Positions 55,361 to 64,000 of a DNA stretch of 64,000 nt are shown here, in pieces; position 1 is the first letter of the stretch; every line of letters begins with the position of its first letter. The notes beneath the pieces were generated by a model. The model did not search any database and had not been told where the DNA came from. It saw only the letters and a program-made list of their open reading frames with translations. Position numbers and translations under genes: made by a program. This DNA is from Palaemon carinicauda (Eukaryota; Arthropoda; Malacostraca; Decapoda; Palaemonidae), in contig NC_090751.1 in assembly GCF_036898095.1 (NCBI RefSeq), positions 46,171,534 to 46,235,533 of the forward strand. Direction: 5' to 3'.

Positions 55361-57345
55361 ATGACTCGGAATGTCTCAAATACTCTTAAAATTATTTCAA
55401 TCTCTGTACAAAAACATTCTCACACCTGTCTGTCCAACCTCTTTTCTTTTTAGTGTCTGTATTGAGAAGGAATTGCACTTGCTGTGATTGGAGTTTTCAA
55501 GACTAATTGTGAGTGCTTTGGTAGTTTTGCTAACTACTCGATAATGTTTGATTCTTAGAGATACTGGTAGATATTCTTAAAATTTATATGGCGGACATTC
55601 ACTCGCACTCAAGAAATTAGCCCATGGATTCCAGTGGTGGGCTGGTTTCTAAAGAAAGGCATGTCGGCAGTTTGGTATGATTAGAGGGGTGATGATTATA
55701 TTCTTGCTATATACAAAGTCCCTCATATTATTGAGGTAAAGTACCATCACTTCGGGGTAGGGTAGTGTGTGGATGTTCAGGAGGTAGCTCACTGGTGTCA
55801 TTGGTGGAAAAATCCCATAAAAGCTAATTGGGCCTTTAATAAGGTCAGTCAAAATATTTCTATGTTTACTAATTTTAATTTTTGTTAATTCTTATTATCA
55901 TTCTCCCTCTTAAAGTAAGATTTGAAAGATAGTTTCCCCTTCCCCTAGATGCCCTGGCAAGTCGCCACTCTTTGAAGAATCTCTACTTCTGTCGGTAAGG
56001 AAAATTTTTACTTTTCTTTGGCTGTATCTTCCCTTACTGTTGTTGACTTGAAGCACCTGCACCTCAAGTGTCCATCCAATGAAACCTTTCATTCCATCTT
56101 CCTTGGGATGCTAGAGGATGAGAAATTCTGGCAGTATAAATGACAACTTGGTTTACTATTTTGAGACCTGTCAGGGAGATTGAAAGAATAAAATTTAACT
56201 TGTTTAACTCGTAAGGACTAAGATAGAGGTTATATTACTTATGGTAACCCTTCCAAGGGAATATCAGGGTAAAAGCACACCTGTAGGGCCCAGAAAGTCT
56301 CAGGGAGGAATGGTACATGAAGAAACACATTAGGTATTTTTAATAATGGACTGTGAAAGGAGAAACTGATGTTGAAGTGTTGCTGGTACTAGCCTCATTT
56401 GTAGAAGTGGAGGCTAGATAGTGTTGAATGTTTGTGCTTACTAGCAAATTGTGATATGAATATGAATTTAATGAATGAACCTATATTAACCATTTTATCT
56501 TATTTCAGGGTGCTGGTATGTATGAATTGAAGGAAACATAATACTGATGTCGTCACAAAGCCAAATATTTAAAGTTTTAACTGCAGTTACTATGCAGCTG
56601 CTGGGTTGACTAAATTTAACATGCTGAGATTTTGAAAAATTGGACAGAAGTGATTGGAAAATATTGCTGCTGGATAAAGGTGATGCATATTTTGATTTTT
56701 TTCATATACCTAAAATTATATGGAAGTTGATTGTGTTGCTCATTGAATTATATTCAAAGTTTAGATAATTATATATAGGTAACCAAACTTATGAGTTAGC
56801 TTTTGAAGGGTTGATTTTACAGCAAGTTGAAGGATATCAAAATGGTTGAGTCCTATATAATGTTGTAAATATATCCAGGAAATGTCAAATGTAATTAATA
56901 TAATCAGTGTGATAAATATTTGTTATTGACTTTTCTGGTAGCATATTTTCAAGTAAATTTGCATTAGTTAGTGCATATAATCAAAAGAACAGATTAAAGA
57001 TTTGTTGCTACATTGATCATGTTGACTCGCAAGTCACAACCCTTGTTTTTAAAACAGCATATTAAAAAAGATACATTTTTCAATGATTAAACTTATGAAA
57101 CCTTGGATGGAAGATTATAATTTTACCACCAAGCCTGTCCACTCACTCTGGTTTCAGTGACAATAATTATAAGCTGCAACTTCCAACTTCTGTCCAACCC
57201 CTTCTACTTTTAGTTTATTGTGCATCTGTTGGGCTTTACTCAAGTTGTATCAATTTAACGTCATATCTATTTCTACTGTCAGGCCTTAAGTGCTAAGTTC
57301 ATGAACTATAGATAAAAACTATGGGCTTACATTTTTGTATATACA
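55361..57345 (+). repeat. Flanking sequence, duplicate 1
   Basis: About 2 kb closely similar to 61,322-63,320. It has exon-like edges: CCCCTAG|ATGCCCTGG ending at CTGTCG|GTAAGG (about 55,949-55,994), and TTATTTCAG|GGTGCTGG at 56,509 followed by GAGMYELKET and TAA (56,541). No gene is identified; the open minus-strand stretch at 55,910-56,092 is probably incidental. Confidence 0.75.
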
Positions 57346-59374
57346 AGTATAGGTACTGTATAGATATGATTATAGGATTCATTACTTTTCTCAAGGTTCA
57401 GATTGAAGATTGCTTGGTAACATTCTGCTAAGTTATGGTCACCATTTAAAAAATTTAACTGGCAAAGGTTTAGAGTGCAAATCTTTAGTTCTCTTATCAT
57501 TTTAGCACTGAAAAACACTAATACAGTTTGTAATATATTAAAAAATGGCTTTTGGCAAAGGAAAAACCTACATTTGCTGAGGTGTAGTGTGGTCCCCAAG
57601 AAGATTGGTGATAGGATTGCCTGTTAAAGCCTTTACCAGAAGAGTCCTTGGGGATTACACAGTACATTTGCTCCCAAAAATACACCAGGTTTATTGATTA
57701 ATTCTTTGTTTTAATTAATATGCATATTTTGACTCAATCTTGTGGTTGCCGATTGGAAACTTCCTTGGCTGCAATCTGCCAGACGCAAGTAGGAGTCCCG
57801 CTCAAACTTGATAGCTTCTCACATCTGCAACCTCACCATTCTTGTGAGCTAAAATAGAGTGGAGCCTATAGGTCTACCTGATGACTCAAAGCATTGTCCT
57901 GCTAGTGAGGACACTGTCACTGTTCCTAGCCTCTGCCAGTCATGTGTGGCCTTTAAGCATCAATTTATACTGTTACCTCAAGGTTTGCCCTTTAGGCTAA
58001 TATTATTTGAAGGTCTTTGCAGTGATGTTTTAGCCCTTAATTGCACTGACTTTTTAGTTTTCAATTATACTTCTCTTCATGATTTGTTTCTTCCATCTTG
58101 CTGTCCAACCTCAAAATGTTTGCTTAATATTGCAACTTTGGAATTTGTACCTAATGCGCATGTGCACAATGTCCTCCCAGGACCTAGTGTTTGAACTAAA
58201 AGGCAAAAATTCTTGGATCTAATCCTAGTTTGAATGATTTGGAGAAATTGAGGTTTGTATTCCTTCAATTTTTTAATGACCATTCCATTACATTGATTTT
58301 TACTCAATGGGTAAGATGCCATTACAGCAGATTTGTCTGGAGACTCCTTCAGCTTGCTTGTTAGGATCTTGTTTGGATCTTGTTTCTTTGGTCACATTTA
58401 AAAGAAGTTGTCTCTAGTTAGTTTAGGTGTTTCAGTGTGCTGTTGTTTCTGCCAAATCACTACTCTTTTGGCTACTAAAATCTTTCTACACAAGATTTTT
58501 CTGAATGGCCAATAGCAGCACCCCTTTTTTTCTCATCTATTTTGCCTCCATTCTCACTTCAGTTTTTCCATCTAGCCTGCCAACTACTTCAACTTTACAA
58601 TAGGGAAACCGCTAAAGTGCACCCTTATAGTTGAACCTCGATGCTGAACAGTTTCTCTGCCCTTTTTTTCTGGGCCTTCTAAGCATCCACACTGTTAAGA
58701 CTTTGTTGTGTATTGTGGGGTTCTTTGAAAGATTTTCATTTTACCCCTTACTCTTCCTTTGATTTTTATCAAGCCTAAAAAAGAATGGTACTCTCTTCCT
58801 ATTTTTTTTTATTTTACTAAGTAATGGTTTCTGATGACCACCTGATCTTGATACCTGGCCTGTTGCTTGAAATTTAGATAATCCATAATAAATATCTTAT
58901 GTACTAAGGTAGTGTTTTGGGAGGCAGGTATATAAAGTATATATGCCAGTGATAGTTATTTACACAATCCTCTTAAGTCCTGGAGGAAGTGACAGTTGTT
59001 AAGCCACAATATTGTCAACTTGCAACTTTTATGCCCATCAATAGGGCATGGGCACGATCTCAAATAATATAGTTCACATTCAAATCACTTGAGATATAAA
59101 ATGTAGATGGGGCATCAAATAAAGTTACTTCCTACCATATATTATTAAGTTGATCTTGTCTCCATTTGTTATTTGAAACCTTGTTCACCCATCGATTTAA
59201 TTAGCCTGGCTTAATATTCTTTCCCCAATATAACTGGAATAGTATAAAAGATACAAAAATTGGAGAATTTTCAACCTAATAGTTCAAATACTGTAGGTTT
59301 AAGGGTTTTTGTAATGAAATAATGCATTTTTGTTTGAGTAAAAATGTATTGCCACTTTTAATAAAATTTTTTTT
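57346..59374 (+). other. Single-copy stretch without a clear gene
   Basis: About 2 kb with no counterpart after duplicate 2. An open frame at 57,859-58,194 contains KHQFILLPQGLPFRLILFEG, which faintly resembles the LPQG region of retroelement reverse transcriptases. The surrounding motifs are absent, so this may be a very old relic or chance. Near 57,555 the text GGCAAAGGAAAAACCTAC weakly recalls family C ends. Confidence 0.4.
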
Positions 59375-61321
59375 AGTAAACAGGCACAATCTACTCAAAC
59401 AGCCACATGTAAACATCTTCCACAAAGCCGTAGGTTCACTACGACTTCACGCCTGGAGACTATCCAGCATCTCCTCTCTGAGAGAGGATTTTTGCAACAA
59501 GTTGCTGTCAGGATGTCTGGACACCTGCGAAACTCTTTTGCAGCAGTCTACCAGGCAAAGTGGAAAGTTTTCTGTGGTTGGTGTCGTGGAAGGGGGTATC
59601 TCTCCAGTTGATGCCACTATTCCAATAATAGCGGAGTTCCTCGTGTATTTGCGTGAAGAAATGCGCCTTTCAGTCTCGGCAGTGAAAGGCTATTGCTCAG
59701 CCTTAAGTCTAGCCTTCAGGCTGAAATGAGTGGACATTTTTTCATCGCTAGAACTTTCTCTACTCATATGTAGTTATGAACTTACAGCCCTCAGACAGAA
59801 GTGTGACCTCCCCAAGGAACAGGGTACGAGTTCTCAAGTCTCTTAAGAGACCTCCCTATGAACCATTACGCCAGGCATCAGATCGCCACCTAACCTGGAA
59901 GACTGTATTCCTGCTAGCTTTGGTCTCGGCCAAGCGAGTCAGCAAACTTCATGGTCTCGCGTATGACATCGCCCATTCAAGGGGATGGGGAGACGTAATG
60001 TTCAGCTTCATCCCTGAGTTTATTGCCAAGACTCAGAATCCTGGAGTGGCGGATCCTCAATTCGACTCCTTCACGATTTCTAGTCTCTGAACTGTAACAG
60101 ATGACCCAGACCATCTCTTACTATGCCCAGTAAGGAGCTTGAGGCTGTACCTCAAAAGAACAGCTGCAGCCCGTCCTCATGTGCCAGCACTATTCGTCGG
60201 CACAGGAAGGACTAAGAGGAGGGTCACCAAGAACACCATCTCTGCATGGATTCGTAGGGTCGTTGACCTGGCCTTGAATCCAGACCCTCCTCTATCACGT
60301 CGCCCTAGAGCACATGATGTCGGGCATAACTATGTCCCTGGCCTTCAAAAAAAATATTTCAGTGACGCAGGTTCTTCAAGCTGGGGTGTGGAAACGTCAA
60401 ACAACATTCACATCCCTCTACCTGCAAGACGTGACCCACAGGAGACTCGATACGTTTGCTATCGGCCCTGTGGTGGCTGCACAACAACTGGTTTAAAACC
60501 TCAAGCTCCTTAGTGGACAAGTAGCAGAAGGTTGAGGGCATTGTTACCCAGTTTTAGTGTGCATGAATGAAAAAGTTTGACTGGCCCTTATTATTTTCTT
60601 CATCATCCCCTCTCTTGGGGAAAGCAGCATCTTGGGTTCTCTTGCATAGCTGACCTCAAACCACTGCAGGTAAACCATGCTCCCTTGTGTTCCTAGTATT
60701 AAGATTAATACTGTTACGTCCCCATACCCTGATGAGGTGGTATTGGGAAAGGCCTAGTAGTCTACAAGTTTCCATCTAAGGAACTTCAGAACAACTTCTT
60801 AGGACGAGTCACACTTCTTCATACCTTCACTCACAGCTTGCGTAGCAAGGTTCTAGCGAGGTGCAGGGACTCCTTATTTCTTGGGTGCTTACACACTCAA
60901 ATAACGAGCCCCCGGGCAAAGCCAAAAGCCAGACTGGCTGGGACGTCCACCCTTCCTCATGGGCGAGTCACCCCTATTAAATAGCGTGGTTTGTATTCCA
61001 GTTACGGAACAAATAGCAAATTCGTAGAAAATTTGTATTTTTCCTAACTGTTCAAACCTTAGCTATTTAACCAAACTTGCCCGCCAGCCCTATCCCCCTT
61101 GAAGTCCTACCTCCAAGCAAAGTGAGCTCAAGCACAGGTGTGTGAGAGGGGGGGTGGGGTAGCAAGCTACCCTCCCCTACCCCCACTAACTAGCAGTGTG
61201 GGTAGTAAACCCTCTTTAAAAATTAATGGCTTGTCATTTCAGTTACACTAAAAGTAATACCCCTATTGAATAGCAAAGGTTTGCATAGTTAGAAAAAATA
61301 AAAATTATCTACGAATGTCAT
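59375..61321 (+). mobile_element. 3' part of a family A-like DIRS (recombinase to right end)
   Basis: It begins abruptly in the RNase H-recombinase linker (CAGGCACAATCTACTCAAAC) and runs through a decayed recombinase, untranslated region, internal complementary region (about 60,965-61,070) and right inverted repeat to ...ACGAATGTCAT. The right flank (TTTTTGACTCGGGATGTC) matches the sequence after the empty site at 55,360, so this is a filled version of that site. Unlike the array copies of family A it keeps the N-terminal half of the recombinase. Confidence 0.8.
59380..60496 (+). pseudogene. DIRS tyrosine recombinase, frameshifted
   Basis: Pieces in several frames: YQAKWKVFCGWC and FLVYLREEMRLSVSAVKGYC (core-binding), VSAKRVSKLHG (motif I Arg), AHDV (motif II, broken by a frameshift just after it), then SVTQVLQAGVWKRQ with Tyr in TSLYLQDVTHRR and the end VVAAQQLV. 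It corresponds to a full-length recombinase with several small indels and is the nearest relative in the window of the recombinase tails in family A copies 1 to 4. Confidence 0.75.
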
Positions 61322-63320
61322 ATTTTTGACTCGGGATGTCTCAAATACTCTTAAATACTCTTAAAATTATTTCATTCTCCATACAAAAACATTCTCACAC
61401 CTGTCTGTCCAACCTCTCTTCTCTATTTAGCGTCTGTATTGAGAGGGAATTGCACTTGCTGTGATTGGAGTTTTCAAGACTAATTGTGGGTGCTTTGGTA
61501 GTTTTGCTAACTACTCGATAATGTTTCATTCCTAGAGATACTGGTAGATATTCTTAAAATTGATATGGAGGACATTCACTCGCACAAAAGAAATTAGCCC
61601 ATGGATTCCAGTGGTGGGCTGGTTTCTAAAGAAAGGCATGTCGGCAGTTTGGTATGATTAGAGGGGTGATGATTATTATATTGCTATATACAAAGTCCCT
61701 CGTATTATTGAGGTCAAGTACCATCACTTGGGGGTAGGGTAGTGTGTGGATGTAAAGGAGTTAGCTCACTGGTGTCATTGGTGGAAAAAATCCCATAAAA
61801 GCTAATTTGGTCTTTAATAAGGTCAGTCAAATAATTTTCTATGTTAACTAATTTTAATTTTTGTTAATTCTTATAATCATTCTCCCTCTTAAAGCAAGAT
61901 TTGAAAGATAGTTTCCCCTTCCCCTAGATGCCCTGGCAAGTCGCCACTTTGAAGAATCTATACTTCTGTTGGTAAGGAAAATCTTTACTTTTCTTTGGCT
62001 GTATCTTCCCTTACTGTTGTTGACTTGAAGCACCTGCACCTCAAGTGTCCATCCAATGAAACCTTTCATTCCATCTTCCTTGGGATGCTAGAGGATGAGA
62101 AATTCTGGCAGTATAAATGACAACTTGGTTTACTATTTTGAGACCTGTCAGGGAGATTGAAAGAATAAAATTCAACTTGTTTAACTTGGAAGGACTAAGA
62201 TAGAGGTTATATTACTTATGGTAACCCTTCCAAGGAAATATCAGGGTAAAAGCACACCTGTTGGGCCCAGAAAGTCATAGGGAGCAATGGTACATGAAGA
62301 AACACATTAGGTATGTTTAATAATGGACTGTAAAAGGAGAAACTGATTTAGAAGTGTTGCTGGTACTAGCCTCATTTGTAGAATTGGAGACTAGATAGTG
62401 ATGAATGGTTGTGCTTAAAGCAAATTGGGATATGAATATGAATTTAATGAATGTACCTATATTAACCATTTTATCTTATTTCAGGGTGCTGGCATGTATG
62501 AATTGAAGGAAACACAATACTGATGTCGTCACAAAGCCAAGTTTTTAAAGGATAACTGTCAGTTACTTTGCAGCTGCTGAGGTGACTAAATTTGACATAC
62601 TGAGATTTTGAAAAATTGGACAGAAGTGATTGGAAAACATTGCTGCTGGATAAAGGTGATGCATATTTTGATTTTTTTCATATACCTAAAATTATATGGA
62701 AGTTGATTTCGTTGCTCATTGAATTATATTCAAACAAAAGTTAGATAATTATATATAGGTAACCAAACTTATGAGTAAGCTTTTAAAGGGTTGATTTTCC
62801 AGGGATTTGAAGTTTATCATTATTTCCAGGTCCTATATAATGTTGAAAATAGAATCTTAATGTTTTTATCCAGGAAATGTCTAAAATTTAATTATAAACA
62901 ATGTTATAAATATTTATTGACTTTCCTGGTAGCATATTTTCAAGTTAATTTGCATTAGTTAGCGCATATAATCAAAAGAACAGATGAAAGATTTGTAGCT
63001 ACATTGATCATCTTGACTCGCAAGTCACAACCCTTGTTTTTAAAACAGCATATTAAAAGAGATACATTTTTCAATTATTAAACTTATGAAACCTTGGATG
63101 GAAGATTATCATTTTTCCACCAACCCTATCCACTCACTCCGGTTTCAGTGACAATAATTACAAGCTGCAACTCCCTATTTCCTGTCCAATCTCTGTACTT
63201 TTAGTTCATTGTGTATCTGTGGGCCTTTACTCAAGTTGTATCAATTTAATGACATTTCCTTAAGTGCAAAGTTCATGAACTATAGATAAAAACCTTTGGC
63301 TTACATTTTTGTATATACAA
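61322..63320 (+). repeat. Flanking sequence, duplicate 2
   Basis: Second copy of 55,361-57,345, with an extra AAATACTCTTA unit at its start and scattered changes. The short terminal-exon-like stretch at 62,485 reads GAGMYELKETQY because TAA became CAA. It ends where DIRS RNase H sequence begins. Confidence 0.75.
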
Positions 63321-64000
63321 AAAAAGGGTGGGGGGCTCACGTGCTGCACCACACGACCTCAGGCCTCTGGTCATAGTCAGAAAAGTACCTCCACATAAAT
63401 CTCCTAAAGATGAAGGCCGTCTTTCTGGCCCTTCAACAGTTTCAACAGTACCTGGCAAGTCACTCTGGTGGTGATGAGCGACAACACCACAGTAGTTGCC
63501 TACATCAACAAGCAAGGAGGTACTCTTTTGCAGCAACTATCCCATCTAGCAGTAGAGATACTGAGATGGGCCGAAATCCACTCGATACCACTATCGGCAC
63601 GCTTCATTCCGGGCAAAAGGAATGTGCTCGGCGACAACCTGAGCAGAGCATCTCAGATAGTGAGTACCGTGTAGTCTGTGGATCATCTAGTAGCCAACAA
63701 AGTCCTGACGTTGTGGGGTTCTCCGACTGTGGACCTCTTCGCAACGGCCGTGAACTTGAGGCTCCCGCTGTACTGTTCCGCAGTCCAAGACACCAAGGCT
63801 CTCTGGCAAGATGCTTTCCAACAACGGTGGGACAACATCGACGCTTACGCCTTTCCCCCGTTCTGTCCGATGAGGAGGGTACTCAAGACCAGAACATCGG
63901 TCAATATTTCAATGACCCTCATAGCTCCGCTATGGCATCACGCGTAATGGTTCCCGGACCTTCTGCAACTCCTAACGGAGCCACCTAGAGAACTCCCTCC
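63321..64000 (+). pseudogene. DIRS RNase H and Dam-like region, decayed, cut by window end
   Basis: It begins at GWGAHV, inside the first RNase H strand, then EKYLHINLLKMKAVFLAL, a frame change near 63,465, SDNTTVVAYINKQGG, LGDNLSRASQ, a TAG, then VDLFATAVNLRLPLYCS, AYAFPPF and LIAPLW, and a TAA before WFPDLL. The order matches residues ~445-660 of the complete RT ORF. It continues past the window end, so the recombinase of this element may follow. Confidence 0.8.

Noticed and set aside
55910..56092. Minus-strand frame repeated at 61,854-62,069
   Set aside because: The C-terminal parts differ by frameshift between the two copies, which argues against a maintained protein.
57327..57599. 90-codon minus-strand frame in the single-copy region
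   Set aside because: AT-rich, no motif, no counterpart and no splice context; probably chance.

Overview
This is eukaryotic, repeat-rich DNA, most likely from a decapod crustacean (shrimp or prawn type). The reasons are DIRS-family tyrosine-recombinase retrotransposons in several subfamilies, spliceosomal-type exon borders, AT-rich intron-like sequence, no prokaryotic gene organisation, and one dispersed repeat (34.64-35.27 kb) that I recall as common in decapod sequence. The species assignment is inference. I see no bacterial operon, CRISPR array, rRNA or tRNA gene.

Layout. Positions 1-528 are the 3' end of one DIRS-like element ('family C'). From 529 to 55,360 the window is a disordered tandem array. 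The host-derived segment ('Q', about 3.4 kb) occurs five times at full length (529, 15,373, 27,509, 34,489, 41,816). Its last ~0.9 kb occurs five further times alone (6,735, 10,403, 21,633, 22,929, 54,461). Nine of these ten ends run directly, at one identical base position, into the left end of a DIRS element. Four are 'family A', an internally deleted ~2.5-2.7 kb element with inverted termini and internal complementary region, at 11,304, 23,822, 30,988 and 38,533. Five are 'family B', a 5' fragment fused back to host intron, at 3,983, 7,637, 18,858, 22,534 and 45,161. The tenth, at 55,360, is an empty site. After each family A element comes an AT-rich spacer ('P') carrying an RNase H relic of another DIRS element, then the next Q.

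Inside family B copy 5 sits a full-length DIRS retrotransposon (46,164-52,668). It has inverted terminal repeats, gag, a long RT-RNase H ORF, an overlapping tyrosine recombinase ORF, and an internal complementary region that matches the joined ends of the element. RT-RNase H and recombinase look intact; gag has one in-frame stop and one frameshift.

The host segment contains short exon-like blocks whose gene I do not recognise. Nine of the ten copies of its last blocks share a nonsense codon and a frameshift. The only copy without them is the copy with the empty DIRS site (54.77-55.30 kb), so it represents the lineage before insertion and amplification.

From 55,361 to 57,345 is flanking sequence that recurs at 61,322-63,320. 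Between the two lie a non-duplicated stretch with little recognisable content and the decayed recombinase and right end of a family A-like DIRS. The window ends in a decayed DIRS RNase H.

Model: DIRS copies on either side of a host segment recombined ectopically and multiplied it. Each unit later gained its own private insertion: a TA-flanked MITE in unit 2, a LINE 3' tail in unit 3, a decapod repeat in unit 4 and the complete DIRS in unit 5.
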